This document shows positions 17,569 to 26,687 of a stretch of DNA of 64,000 bases, in pieces. Source of the stretch: Woeseiaceae bacterium (lineage in GTDB: Bacteria; Pseudomonadota; Gammaproteobacteria; Steroidobacterales; Woeseiaceae). Within the stretch, counting starts at the first letter, position 1. Every line of letters begins with the position of its first letter. Under the pieces are notes generated by a model. The model was not told the DNA's origin, did no database searches, and saw nothing but the letters and a program-made list of their open reading frames with translations. The stretch is taken from NCBI GenBank assembly GCA_028289545.1, contig JANQPG010000092.1, positions 1 to 64,000 on the forward strand. Direction: 5' to 3'. A program made the translations under genes and the position numbers.

Positions 17569-19326
17569 ATGCGCATTCCAATTCCTGTTCGGTTGCTTAT
17601 GATCCCGTTGCTCTCGATGACAGCAGCGCCTCTCAGTGCGGCCGAACGCATCGAGTACCGGATGTCCCCCGGGTTTGCTTACTCGTTCGACAACACAACA
17701 GATGCTGCTTCAGTGCTCGATGTGACGGCGAACGGTCAGCGAAACACGCTGGAGCAGAAGCTCAAACAGCGCGTAAAAGGGGCAGTCGAAATTCTGGAGT
17801 CATCTGACGGTGTGCCCTCACGCTTGAAGATCTACTTCGACCCCGCAAGCGGTTCGACGACCACGACCTTCGGCAATACCGAGGAATTGCCGTTCGCGCT
17901 CGCAGGGCAAACCGTCGAGGTCACCGTGCGGGATGAGCAGGTTGTCTCGATTCGCGGCGCCAACGGCCGCGAGCTGTCGCGCGCGGGTGCGCTCGACGAG
18001 GACAGCTTGAGCATTGTCTCGGAGATTGCGGTAGCCGAGAGCGCCATGCTGCCGGACGGTCCGGTCGCGACCGGGGATCGATGGACCGCGACGCTCGACC
18101 GCGAAGACCGTCCGCTGACCCCGCAACTCAACTTCGATGTTGCCGGCTTTGGCGACCGGGCCGGGCGGCGCATTGTCAAGGCGGACGCCGACGGCACGTT
18201 GACGGGGACGCAGCAAGGTCTGGACATGCACGGAGAACTCAGCGGCCCGCTGATCTTCGACGTGGAGAGCGGCATGCCCGTGTCATCGCGGCTGTCCGGG
18301 TCGATTGCCGTCAACGGCACCGTTGAGCAAAACGGCACGGCCATGGCGGTTACCGGCAGCCAGTTTGTCACTATTACCACCAACGTCGAGATCGGTTCAG
18401 TATCAATACCCGAAACAGGCTCGGTTGCGGTCGGTGCCGTGGCGATGAGTACGGACCGAGCAACGCCGTCCGACTGGACCGAGTTCCGGCACAGCCTGGG
18501 CGCCACTCTCGAACATCCGTCAGCGTGGCGTACCGAGGAGTTTCCTGAAGGTGTTCGCATCCACCCGGCGGGCGCGGGCAGCGCGGAGACGATTGTCGTG
18601 ACAGGTATTGCCGCCAACGGTGCGACCGATCCCATGGCCCCGGACGTTGGCGCCTACCTGGACGCCACGCTGCAGCAAATGATGCCCGGACTCCGCCGAG
18701 TCGAGGGGCCGATATCGGTCGACGCCGCCAACGGCCGGGGTGCACTTTACAGCTATGCCGGTACTGGTTTCGACGGCAGCGAGGTCCTGTGCTACGTGTA
18801 CGTGATGATCGAAAACGGCGTCGCATTCAGCCTTTCCGCCGTTGCGCCTCCCGCAACGCTGCGGAGTCGAACCGGGACACTGGAGAAGATCTTCGCCAGC
18901 ATCAAGTCCGGTAGTCCTGCTGCACCGGCCGTTGCCGGCGGCGGCACCACGCCGACCGGTGACGATCCTCGCCTGATCGGCATGTTCAGGGGCGAGTCCC
19001 TGGCGGGCGGTGACTACGGTGGCGCCTACGTCAACACCCAGCTCGTGTACGTCCTGAACGCCGACGGCACCGTCTATTCCGGTGCGCAGTCACATTTCAG
19101 CTCCTCTTCGCGCGACTACAACGGCAATCTCCGATGGTCGGCGAGCGGCGTCTCCGACGGCAGCGTGCAAAGCGGCCGCTGGAGCGCGCGCGGCGGAATG
19201 CTGACAGTCGTTTGGAACAACGGGCAGCGCGCCGTCTTCGCTTACGGTTTCGAGCCGGACGGCAGCCTGGTCATTCGACACCCGACTACCCGCAAGCTGA
19301 TCAACTTCTTTAGCCGTGTTCGCTGA
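17569..19326 (+). CDS. Large secreted protein of unknown function
   Basis: About 585 residues; ATG 17557 is an alternative start 12 bases upstream, and GAGG lies before 17569. A Sec signal peptide (MRIPIPVRLLMIPLLSMTAA) precedes a beta-rich N-terminal half (residues 30-290) that resembles DUF6263-type periplasmic proteins: an initial YRMSPGFAYSF strand, then GDRWTATLDRED. A middle domain follows (ASLEHPSAWRTEE-like segment near residue 310, with FDGSEVLCYVYVMIENGVAF). A C-terminal region (LIGMFRGESLAGGDYGGAYV, YNGNLRWSASGVSDGSVQSG) looks like a small beta-barrel/lipocalin-like domain. Function is unknown. A strong terminator follows. Confidence 0.8.
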   Translation: MRIPIPVRLLMIPLLSMTAAPLSAAERIEYRMSPGFAYSFDNTTDAASVLDVTANGQRNTLEQKLKQRVKGAVEILESSDGVPSRLKIYFDPASGSTTTTFGNTEELPFALAGQTVEVTVRDEQVVSIRGANGRELSRAGALDEDSLSIVSEIAVAESAMLPDGPVATGDRWTATLDREDRPLTPQLNFDVAGFGDRAGRRIVKADADGTLTGTQQGLDMHGELSGPLIFDVESGMPVSSRLSGSIAVNGTVEQNGTAMAVTGSQFVTITTNVEIGSVSIPETGSVAVGAVAMSTDRATPSDWTEFRHSLGATLEHPSAWRTEEFPEGVRIHPAGAGSAETIVVTGIAANGATDPMAPDVGAYLDATLQQMMPGLRRVEGPISVDAANGRGALYSYAGTGFDGSEVLCYVYVMIENGVAFSLSAVAPPATLRSRTGTLEKIFASIKSGSPAAPAVAGGGTTPTGDDPRLIGMFRGESLAGGDYGGAYVNTQLVYVLNADGTVYSGAQSHFSSSSRDYNGNLRWSASGVSDGSVQSGRWSARGGMLTVVWNNGQRAVFAYGFEPDGSLVIRHPTTRKLINFFSRVR

Positions 19327-19341
19327 GGGTTGCGGCTAAAG

Positions 19342-19385
19342 CGTGCTGACGCTGTCACTCCATGCGGCGTCAGCACGTTTCTTCA
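19342..19385 (+). terminator. Intrinsic terminator after the large secreted protein
   Basis: CGTGCTGACGC (19342-19352) pairs perfectly with GCGTCAGCACG (19367-19377), and a T-rich run (TTTCTTC) follows. It lies 15 bases past the stop. Confidence 0.85.
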
Positions 19386-19465
19386 TCGATGGCGAACTCG
19401 ATTGGCCCAGGTTCGAGGTCGTTACTTGCCTGGGCCACCTTGAGAGATCAGCTGCTGCCTTGGAG

Positions 19466-19825
19466 TCAATACAGATAGACAGCGTCTATCGAGCATTTGT
19501 CCCATCCCGTACCCTGGCTATTTACACGATACCGAACCTCCAGAGTGAGGTTCTGTGCTTTCGCCATGAGCAGAAGCGAAAGCAGTCTGTCAGTCGCGTC
19601 TTCGTTGATTGGGCCGGCCGCTTGCCAGGAGGAACGGACATAGCCGCCGTTGTTCACACAGCCTGCCATCGTGCCGCCTAGAAACGTTACGTACACGACC
19701 GCAGTATGGCCCTGATATATTCTACCGACAGTCAACGGCGATTCGAGTATTGTCGATCCGAACGTCGCAGCTTGAGTAGCAAAACTGCAGAGAATGAGCA
19801 AAACGCCGAATGGTAGTGTTTTCAT
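19466..19825 (-). CDS. Small secreted protein of unknown function
   Basis: 119 residues. ATG 19825 has TAGGAG 6 bases upstream. A signal peptide (MKTLPFGVLLILCSFATQAA) is followed by a beta-rich mature part with two Cys (MAGCVNNGGYVRSS; GWDKCSIDAVYLY) that could form a disulfide. No family is recognised. It stands alone between the large secreted protein and a membrane protein gene. Confidence 0.7.
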   Translation of the reverse strand: MKTLPFGVLLILCSFATQAATFGSTILESPLTVGRIYQGHTAVVYVTFLGGTMAGCVNNGGYVRSSWQAAGPINEDATDRLLSLLLMAKAQNLTLEVRYRVNSQGTGWDKCSIDAVYLY

Positions 19826-20124
19826 TAATTGCTCCTACGGATGTTGGTGGTGTGGGCGATAAAGAAGGTCTGCTACCTTTATTTCGCGCCTTTGCTTGAG
19901 GCCACTTCTGCCGGAACATCAGCCTCTCCTCGTCAGCGACGTCACAAATAGTCCGTCGGTTGAGAATCTATCATATATAGTCTTTTTTCCTTTCATTTGG
20001 TCGGTTCTTGGATCGATCGAACGCGCGCCGCGGTGTGCTTCGCGGCAGATACGACTCGACCTGAGTCTGCAGTCGGCAGCCACGGTCGACGGAAGAGAGC
20101 GAACCGTTTGCGGAGGAGCAGGCA
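19826..20124. other. 299-base intergenic region
   Basis: No gene is seen. It is AT-rich around 19965-20000 and must hold the promoters of the divergent genes on both sides. A GGAGGAG ribosome site lies at its right end for the plus-strand gene at 20125. Confidence 0.4.
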
Positions 20125-21099
20125 ATGATCGTTCCCGAGTACTGGGCGGAGGCGAAAGAGCAGATTCGTATCAACGGCCGCCGGCGTACGCTCAAGCGCT
20201 TTGGCTGGTCGGACGTCAGTGAACACGATGCTCTGGAGAATGCCCGCGAAAGGGTGCGAGAAGCCGCGTCGCGCGCAAAGGCCGGGGAATCCGTGCGGAC
20301 CGCCGATCACAAGGTGGCGTACAACGGCGCGGACGGCCTGCCGATTCGCGAGGAGATCATCGAGCGTCATGGCGACACGGTCATTACGCGCAACTCCTAT
20401 GGCGCGCTTTGCCTGAACACGCCGAACGTTCTGTTTGCCGACATCGACGTACCGCTGTCGCGTCACACCGGTGCTGCCGCCGCTATTTTTGTTGCGATCA
20501 TGGCGGTGGGCGTGTGGATGAGGTTCGAACTGGGAACCTGGGCGCCCGCCGTGGTCGCGTTTTTTGTTGCTGCCTTCATTTCAGGGCCGCTGGCGGCGGC
20601 GCTCGCGAAGCGAACGGCGCGTTTTCGCGAAGACCCTTTCGACGCGGCGTTGTCGCGTCTACGAAACTACGCCGACCTGCATCGGGACTGGTTGCTGCGA
20701 GTCTATCGGACGCCGATGGGCTATCGCGTGCTGGCCATGCACGAGACTTTCGATCCGGAGCAAGAGGCTGCGTTCCAGTTCATGAAGGCGATCAACAGCG
20801 ATCCGTTGTACGTGCGCATGTGCCGCAATCAGAAGTGCTTTCGCGCAAGGCTTACCCCCAAGCCGTGGCGTATCGACATGGAGCGTCTGCGTCCTCGACC
20901 AGGTGTATGGCCGATCAAGAGGGAGCATATGGACCGTCGGCGGCGCTGGGTCGAGGAATACGAACGCAAGTCCGGTGCCTATGCGTCCTGTCGGTTCGTG
21001 GACACGCTGGGTACCGGCCGGGCATCGCGAGATTGTGAGCGTGTAAAAGCGATTCACGATCGCTACTGCAGGGCCGAAAGCGGCTTGCCGCTGGCCTAG
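20125..21099 (+). CDS. Membrane protein of unknown function with basic soluble domains
   Basis: 324 residues with a clear GGAGGAG ribosome site. Two adjacent hydrophobic helices in the middle (GAAAAIFVAIMAVGVWMRFE; VVAFFVAAFISGPLAAALAK) form a hairpin, so the N- and C-terminal parts are probably both cytoplasmic. The N-terminal part begins PEYWAEAKEQIRINGRRRTL; the C-terminal part is Arg-rich (RMCRNQKCFRARLTPKPWRI). I recognise it as a conserved hypothetical type but cannot assign a function. Confidence 0.8.
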   Translation: MIVPEYWAEAKEQIRINGRRRTLKRFGWSDVSEHDALENARERVREAASRAKAGESVRTADHKVAYNGADGLPIREEIIERHGDTVITRNSYGALCLNTPNVLFADIDVPLSRHTGAAAAIFVAIMAVGVWMRFELGTWAPAVVAFFVAAFISGPLAAALAKRTARFREDPFDAALSRLRNYADLHRDWLLRVYRTPMGYRVLAMHETFDPEQEAAFQFMKAINSDPLYVRMCRNQKCFRARLTPKPWRIDMERLRPRPGVWPIKREHMDRRRRWVEEYERKSGAYASCRFVDTLGTGRASRDCERVKAIHDRYCRAESGLPLA

Positions 21100-21126
21100 C
21101 GAAAGTCCGTTACTTGACGGGCCCTG

Positions 21127-21858
21127 CTAGCGTTTGTACAGCGTGCTTTCGCGGCCTTCCGTTTGCCGCTGATACGGCGCCAGTGAACTCAGCAGCAACC
21201 AGTCGGGAAAAGAAGATTTCAACGCCCTGGGTCCCGTCAGTTTTATGGTGTTCGCGCGAATCTCGGCGCGCAGATCGCGAAAGCCTCTCCATGCCTCTAC
21301 GAAGCGCCGCAGGTCGGACCGGACGTGCAGGTCCGTTTCGTAGCCGGGGTCTTTGAGGCACATATCGATCGTGCCGCCCTTGTTGACGAGCCAGAATCGA
21401 CGAAACTCGGTCGGCGTACCGCTGAACTCGAACTCGATCACCGTGCGCCCCGGCGGCATTGCACCGCTGTCGATGCGAGTCGACATACTCCATGCCAGGA
21501 AGGCCGGGTCCAGATCGTCCATGTTCATGTCGCGCGACCAGCGTTGGCCCCAGACGGCCAACCCGTCAACAACGCCGTTCAGATCCAGGGTTGCCTGCGT
21601 CGGCTCATAAACGTAGCGCTTTTCACCTTCGACTTTTACCCGCTGCAGGAGACCGGCGTGTTCGAGTTCCGACAGACGGGTCGACAGCAGGCTGGGCGAA
21701 ATTTTCGGTACACCCTGGTGGATTTCGCTGAAGGTCCGGCAGCCGTCGAGCAGCCGGCTGACGATCAGGACGGTCCAGCGGCGGCACAAGAGTTCGGCGG
21801 CCAGCGCCAGCGGGCAATATTGACCGTAGGTCGACGTGGGGGCAGAAGATTTGGACAC
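21127..21858 (-). CDS. HxlR-family winged-helix regulator with C-terminal extension
   Basis: About 243 residues from GTG 21858, chosen because GGGAG lies 8 bases upstream; TTG 21876 would run into the operator. The first 115 residues are an HxlR domain (YCPLALAAELLCRRWTVLIV; FSEIHQGVPKISPSLLSTRL; AGLLQRVKVEGEKRYVYEPT). The remaining 125 residues (VIEFEFSGTPTEFRRFWLVN... DPGYETDLHVRSDLRRFVEA) resemble an SCP2-like ligand-binding fold, so the protein may sense a hydrophobic small molecule. It is divergent from the haloperoxidase-type gene and probably regulates it. Confidence 0.88.
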   Translation of the reverse strand: MSKSSAPTSTYGQYCPLALAAELLCRRWTVLIVSRLLDGCRTFSEIHQGVPKISPSLLSTRLSELEHAGLLQRVKVEGEKRYVYEPTQATLDLNGVVDGLAVWGQRWSRDMNMDDLDPAFLAWSMSTRIDSGAMPPGRTVIEFEFSGTPTEFRRFWLVNKGGTIDMCLKDPGYETDLHVRSDLRRFVEAWRGFRDLRAEIRANTIKLTGPRALKSSFPDWLLLSSLAPYQRQTEGRESTLYKR

Positions 21859-21874
21859 TGCTTGGGCTCCCGGC

Positions 21875-21896
21875 AACTACAAAAACAATAGTAGTT
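21875..21896. promoter_or_regulatory. Inverted repeat, probable HxlR operator
   Basis: AACTAC-(10)-GTAGTT is a perfect inverted repeat in the 91-base gap between the HxlR regulator and the divergent haloperoxidase-type gene. Its position fits an autoregulatory operator. Confidence 0.55.
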
Positions 21897-21949
21897 CACG
21901 ACCCGCTGCGCCGGTAGGGTTGTTGTTGTCTCGAAGGAAGGGGGTCGTG

Positions 21950-23254
21950 ATGACGCGCAACTGGATACGGTGGCTTTACTTGTTGTTGGCGGCCTCCGTG
22001 GGACCGTACGAGGCAGCGCAGGCAAACGATGCTTTGCTGGCGTCGGAATGGAATGCCACGGTACTGGAGGTGGCCGAAGCCGAGGACGGTTTCATGACGC
22101 TCAAGGGAGTGCGTACGGCGGCCATGCTGCATCTTGCCATGCACGATGCGCTCTCCGCGGCAGGCAGCGGGTACGATGCATTCGCGCTCGACCGGCATGC
22201 CCCGAACGCCGCCCCGGTTGCGGCCGCCGCGGAAGCGGCGTTTCGTGTTGCGCTGAGTCAGTACCCTGACGAGCAGCCCCGGTTCACGGCAATACGCAAC
22301 CGCTGGCTCGAGCGAGTCGACGCGGGCAATGCGCGTGAGCAAGGTATTGCGCTGGGTGGCGCGGCTGCGACCGCAATCCTCGAGGCGCGGCAGGAAGACG
22401 GCTGGGACGGCGAAGCCGAGTATGCCTGGCACCCGATGGCGCCCGGCGTGTATGCCGAGTTTCACGAGCACAGCGGCACGCCGCAAGGGTTTATCTTCGG
22501 CGCGGGCTGGGCAGCCGCTCGGGGCTTTGCGCTCGAGCGCCCCGGACAGTTTCGCGTGCCGCCGCCGCCGCCGATCGACAGCGCCGAATACACGCGGGCA
22601 TTCAACGAAGTGAAAGCGCTGGGGCGTTTTCAGAGCATGGCGCGTACCCCGGATCAGACGCATATTGCGTTGTGGTGGAAGGACTTCGCCGAAAGCTCGC
22701 ATAACCGGCTCGCGCGGGATCTTATCGCCAGGGAGCGACTGGCCCTGAAAGACTCCGTCCGCCTGCTGGCGCTGCTCAACATGAGCGTGTTCGATGCCTA
22801 CGTCAGCAGCTTCGACAACAAATTTCACTACAATCACTGGCGTCCGTACACGGCGATCCGCTGGGCAGCGAACGACGGCAACCCGGAGACGCACGCCGAA
22901 GAGACCTGGACCAATACCCACCGCCACACCTATGCGTTCCCGTCGTACCCGTCAGCGCACGGCACGGCGTGTGCGGCCGCAATGGCGGCGCTCATTGACG
23001 TGTTCGGTGATGATTACGCGTTCAGCATGCAGACCCCGCACGTCGATGTCGCGGGGCCGTTCTCCGGCAAGATCGACATGCAGCCGCCGAGCCGTGAGTT
23101 CGAGTCATTCTCCGCCGCTGCAAAGCAATGTGGCGATTCTCGTATCTACCTGGGGATACACTTTCGCTACGACTCAGAGGAGGGTGTCAGGCTGGGCGAA
23201 GCCGTCGGCAGTAACGTGGTCGGCAGGTATCTTGGACGCAGCGTCGGGAACTGA
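21950..23254 (+). CDS. Secreted vanadium-dependent haloperoxidase/PAP2-type protein
   Basis: 434 residues from ATG 21950, which has a GGAAGGGGG ribosome site. It has a signal peptide (WIRWLYLLLAASVGPYEAAQ). The vanadate/phosphate-binding signature is present in order: HYNHWRPYTAIRW (Arg-Pro motif), YPSAHGTACAAAM (Ser-x-His-Gly) and GIHFRYDSEEGVRLGEAVG (distal Arg region). This is the bacterial family annotated as vanadium haloperoxidase, sharing ancestry with acid phosphatases; which activity applies cannot be read. It probably acts in the periplasm. Confidence 0.88.
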   Translation: MTRNWIRWLYLLLAASVGPYEAAQANDALLASEWNATVLEVAEAEDGFMTLKGVRTAAMLHLAMHDALSAAGSGYDAFALDRHAPNAAPVAAAAEAAFRVALSQYPDEQPRFTAIRNRWLERVDAGNAREQGIALGGAAATAILEARQEDGWDGEAEYAWHPMAPGVYAEFHEHSGTPQGFIFGAGWAAARGFALERPGQFRVPPPPPIDSAEYTRAFNEVKALGRFQSMARTPDQTHIALWWKDFAESSHNRLARDLIARERLALKDSVRLLALLNMSVFDAYVSSFDNKFHYNHWRPYTAIRWAANDGNPETHAEETWTNTHRHTYAFPSYPSAHGTACAAAMAALIDVFGDDYAFSMQTPHVDVAGPFSGKIDMQPPSREFESFSAAAKQCGDSRIYLGIHFRYDSEEGVRLGEAVGSNVVGRYLGRSVGN

Positions 23255-23534
23255 CCCGGTGGTCAGGGCATGGTGGTTGGCCGTCTGCACTATTACTGCG
23301 AGGCTGCCGCGTCCTTGTCGGAAGACTCCGTGCACAGGGCTGTAGCGCGAGCTTACGTCCGTGAACTAATCCGTGAGGCTGATGCAGGGCGCATCGATCC
23401 CTGCGGTATTGCCCTACGGCGGTGTTGAAACATCGGGCAGCTTGGCTTGTGTCGTCTGCGATACCGCCGACCGGTGTGACGTTGTTGCTGCGGCGCGCCT
23501 GATGGACGCGTGATCGCGTGAACCGCGAGCGCGG

Positions 23535-24287
23535 TTAGGCAGGTGGTCCACTCGGGACCACGCCAAACGTCGCCATTACCCCAAGGAGCATCTCCCGATA
23601 GCGCTGTTCGTTGGCCCGCATGCGTCCCTCGGGACCGGCAATCGAAATGACCAGCGGTCTTCCGTCGTGTTCACAATCCGCAATGGCGGCGATTGCCGAT
23701 GCGCCTTCGAACACCCCGGCATGCACAACGCACAGTTGATCCTGCCGCGTTTGCGCGCATCGCTCCAACACATCGCTCAATGCCGGGATCGAGGGCAGGC
23801 GGCGGCTGTCCTTTTCCCAGCGGGCGGAAATCTGCGCGTTGCTCAGGCTGGCCAGGTAAGCCGTGCCGGCGGCGGAGTCCCACAACGGCAGCCGCTGGCT
23901 GATTTCCGCGATAAACGAAATGGGCTGCCGGCTTTTTTCGACGCGGACGATCTCCATTTCCTTGTCCAACGGCCAGGACGCCGTAACGGTTTCGCCGCAG
24001 TCGCGCTGCAGCGCCTCCATGAGTTCGCCGATATGTCGTGGGAAATGGGCGGGATCGGCCAGCCACGTGCCCAGGTTGGCAAAGCCAAGGGTCGGCAGAT
24101 AGGTCAGCGTGCGGCGATTCAGGCTCACCATCCTCAACTCGACCAGCTCTTTGAGCAGGGCCGCCACGCTCGAGCGCGGCGCGCCAAGATACTCCGCAAT
24201 TTCCGCGGCGGTCAGGGCCGTTTGCCGCTCCGAAAACAACGAAAAAATCTCGAAACAGCGGGACACGGACTGGCTGACGGAAGCCAT
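23535..24287 (-). CDS. IclR-family transcriptional regulator of the catabolic operon
   Basis: 250 residues. The N-terminal winged helix (LTAAEIAEYLGAPRSSVAAL then LKELVELRMVSLNRRTLTYL) is followed by the IclR effector domain (GETVTASWPLDKEMEIVRVE; RLPLWDSAAGTAYLASL). Such regulators bind pathway intermediates. It is divergent from a seven-gene operon (24415-32840), with nested palindromes between them, so it is very probably that operon's regulator. A related regulator is at 62188. Confidence 0.92.
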   Translation of the reverse strand: MASVSQSVSRCFEIFSLFSERQTALTAAEIAEYLGAPRSSVAALLKELVELRMVSLNRRTLTYLPTLGFANLGTWLADPAHFPRHIGELMEALQRDCGETVTASWPLDKEMEIVRVEKSRQPISFIAEISQRLPLWDSAAGTAYLASLSNAQISARWEKDSRRLPSIPALSDVLERCAQTRQDQLCVVHAGVFEGASAIAAIADCEHDGRPLVISIAGPEGRMRANEQRYREMLLGVMATFGVVPSGPPA

Positions 24288-24290
24288 ATC

Positions 24291-24336
24291 ATGAAATCCA
24301 TTTTTATAGACTTCTAAATCTATAACTAGATTTCAT
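24291..24336. promoter_or_regulatory. Nested inverted repeats, probable IclR operator
   Basis: An outer pair ATGAAATC/GATTTCAT (24291-24298, 24329-24336) and an inner pair TTATAGA/TCTATAA (24304-24310, 24319-24325) share nearly the same centre. They lie in an AT-rich stretch between the IclR regulator and the divergent operon. Both repeats are perfect. Confidence 0.6.
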
Positions 24337-24414
24337 TGACTCGTCAAGCGGAGTTGAGTTACCAATACGGTAAAGATTCCGCTCAAAGCCTCGACGCGAA
24401 CTCAAGGGGGAGAC

Positions 24415-26439
24415 ATGGGCAACCTGGCATCGCTCGGCCAGAGCAAAGCGATTGCAATTTACCGGACGATGGTGCGAATCGCCGAGTGCGATCAACGCAT
24501 CCAGCAGGGTCTCGCCGCCGGCGACCTGCAGTTTCAGTACTATCCCGCGGGCGGGCAGGAGGCCATTGCCGCGACCATAGCGTCGCTGCTCGAGGCCGAC
24601 GACCTGGCGGTCACGACCTATCGCGTTGTTCACGACATTGTCGCGAAAGGAACCCCGATACGGGAAATCATGGCCGAGATGTACGGCCGTGCAACAGGCA
24701 CCTGCAAAGGCAAGGGCGGACCGATGCACCTGACGGCCCCCAATTCCGGTCTGATGGTGACGACCGGGATCGTCGGTGCCGGTACGCCCATTGCCGCCGG
24801 TCTTGCGCTGGCCGAACAAATGCAGGACACGGGTCGCGTGACGGTCTGCAACTTCGGCGACGGCGCCGCCAACATTGGTGCGGTTCACGAGGCGCTCAAC
24901 ATTGCGGCGCTTTGGTCCTTGCCGGTTGTGTTCGTCTGCCAGAACAATCTTTATGCCGAGTACACGAGTTTTGCCGAGTCCACGGCGTCAGCGTCGATCG
25001 CGTCGCGGGCGGAGGGTTACGGCATGCCGGGCGCGCGCTGTGACGGGACCGATCCTGTCGCCATACACGAAGCGGCGGAGTCGGCCGTCGCGAGGGCGAG
25101 AAGCGGTAAGGGACCTACGCTTCTGGAGTGTGTTGCGCCTCGTCTGCAGGGGCACGCGTTCGGTTCGGAAACGGCGCACATGGATCAGGAAGCCCTGGCC
25201 GAAGCGACGCAAAATGCGCCGCTGATCGTCGTGCGAAAACGCCTGCTCGAAGAGGGGCTCGCAACCGAGGCGGAGCTCGCGCAAATAGAAGCCGAGGCGG
25301 CCGAGGAGGTCGACGACGCCCAGAAGTTCGCGACCGAAAGCCCGCCACCCGGGATCGAAGAGCTGGATGCGGACGTCTTTGCGGACAAGGGCGATATCCC
25401 CTATGCGTCGTCGCCCGTCGCGCGACAGGGTGTCGAACCGAGTGGGGAGCATCGTTCGATCACGTTCGGACAGGCCGTCAACGAAGCCATGGCCGTGGCG
25501 CTGGAACGCGACGACAGTGTTTTCCTTCTCGGTGAGGACCTGCACGATCCGGCAGGCGGCATCGTGAAGCAAACCGCGGGATTGTCCACGCGATTTGGTC
25601 TCGACCGAGTCCGTCCGACGCCAATATCCGAGCAGGCGATAGTCGGCGCGGCGATTGGCGCCTCCATGCGAGGCATGAAGCCGGTCGCCGAAATCATGGT
25701 CAACGATTTTGCCATGGTGGCGATGGACCAGATCGCCAATCACGCCGCAAAACTCCGCTACATGTCCGGTGGTCGCACGGCGGTGCCGATTACGATTCGT
25801 TCGCTTTCGGCCGGTAACGTCGGCAGTTTCGGCGCGCAGCATTCGCAGTCGCTCGAAGCGTGGTTTGCGCACACGCCGGGCTTGAAGGTTGTCGCGCCGT
25901 CGAACGCTTATGACGCGAAGGGCTTGCTGCTCTCGTGTATCGACGACCCGGATCCTTGTATCCAGATCGAGGCGATGCGCTGCTTTTTTGTGCCGGGCGA
26001 CGTGCCCGACGGTTACTACACGGTGCCGCTCGGGAGCGCCGCAATTCGCCAGGAAGGCAGCGACATTACGCTGGTTTCGTACAGCTGGGGCATGCAGGAA
26101 GTGCTTGCGGCCGCCGCACAGCTCGAGGAGCAGGGGGTTAGCGTCGAGGCCATCGATCTCCGCTCGATCGTGCCGCTCGACTACGCCACGGTTCGGGAGT
26201 CGGTAAAAAAGACGGGACGCGCATTGATTGTGCATCCGGCTGTCGAGTTCGGTGGATTTGGCGCGGAGCTGGCGGCGCGACTGCAGTTCGATCTGTTCGA
26301 GGACCTGCGCGCGCCCATTGCCCGCTACGGCGCACCGTACACGTCGATACCGTTTGCTCAGGTGCTGGAAGCGGCGTACTTCCCGGCTGCGTCGGGCGTT
26401 GTGGAGCGCGCGCAAAACCTGCTCAAGGGTGGAAGCTGA
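24415..26439 (+). CDS. Thiamine-diphosphate 2-oxoacid dehydrogenase E1, alpha and beta fused
   Basis: 674 residues. Residues 1-330 are the alpha part with the ThDP motif GDG (148-150) to NN (177-178) and TCKGKGGPMHLTAPNSGLMV. Residues about 345-674 are the beta part (SITFGQAVNEAMAVALERDD; VFLLGEDLHDPAGGIVKQTA; PISEQAIVGAAIGASMRGMK). A Glu/Lys-rich linker joins them. E1 decarboxylates a 2-oxoacid (or cleaves an acetoin-like substrate) and reductively acylates a lipoyl group. A lipoyl-domain gene starts three bases after the stop, but no E2 acyltransferase or E3 is encoded here. First gene of the operon, with GGGGGAG before the ATG. Confidence 0.92.
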   Translation: MGNLASLGQSKAIAIYRTMVRIAECDQRIQQGLAAGDLQFQYYPAGGQEAIAATIASLLEADDLAVTTYRVVHDIVAKGTPIREIMAEMYGRATGTCKGKGGPMHLTAPNSGLMVTTGIVGAGTPIAAGLALAEQMQDTGRVTVCNFGDGAANIGAVHEALNIAALWSLPVVFVCQNNLYAEYTSFAESTASASIASRAEGYGMPGARCDGTDPVAIHEAAESAVARARSGKGPTLLECVAPRLQGHAFGSETAHMDQEALAEATQNAPLIVVRKRLLEEGLATEAELAQIEAEAAEEVDDAQKFATESPPPGIEELDADVFADKGDIPYASSPVARQGVEPSGEHRSITFGQAVNEAMAVALERDDSVFLLGEDLHDPAGGIVKQTAGLSTRFGLDRVRPTPISEQAIVGAAIGASMRGMKPVAEIMVNDFAMVAMDQIANHAAKLRYMSGGRTAVPITIRSLSAGNVGSFGAQHSQSLEAWFAHTPGLKVVAPSNAYDAKGLLLSCIDDPDPCIQIEAMRCFFVPGDVPDGYYTVPLGSAAIRQEGSDITLVSYSWGMQEVLAAAAQLEEQGVSVEAIDLRSIVPLDYATVRESVKKTGRALIVHPAVEFGGFGAELAARLQFDLFEDLRAPIARYGAPYTSIPFAQVLEAAYFPAASGVVERAQNLLKGGS

Positions 26440-26442
26440 GCG

Positions 26443-26676
26443 ATGCGCGTCACATTGAAGATGCCCAAAGGCGCCGTGTCGATGCAAGAGGGAAAGATTG
26501 TCGAATGGCTGGTCGAGGCTGGGGACGCGATCACGAAGGGGCAACCGATCTACGCGATCGAGTCGGAGAAAGCCACGATCGACATCGAAAGTCCGTTTAC
26601 GGGTGTCATCACGCCGATCGCCAAAGTCGACGAAACGCTGCCCGTCGGGGCGCCCGTTGCGACCGTAGAGACGTAA
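26443..26676 (+). CDS. Free-standing lipoyl (biotinyl) domain protein
   Basis: 77 residues, only one lipoyl domain. The attachment Lys is K43 in AIESEKATIDIESP, where the flanking residues match the lipoyl/biotinyl beta-turn. Preceding VTLKMPKGAVSMQEGKIVEW is the typical domain start. It lacks the subunit-binding and acyltransferase domains of E2, so it is either a mobile carrier for the E1 product or depends on an E2 encoded elsewhere. It is coupled to E1 (spacing 3 bases). Confidence 0.92.
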   Translation: MRVTLKMPKGAVSMQEGKIVEWLVEAGDAITKGQPIYAIESEKATIDIESPFTGVITPIAKVDETLPVGAPVATVET

Positions 26677-26687
26677 GGAGAAGTCGC

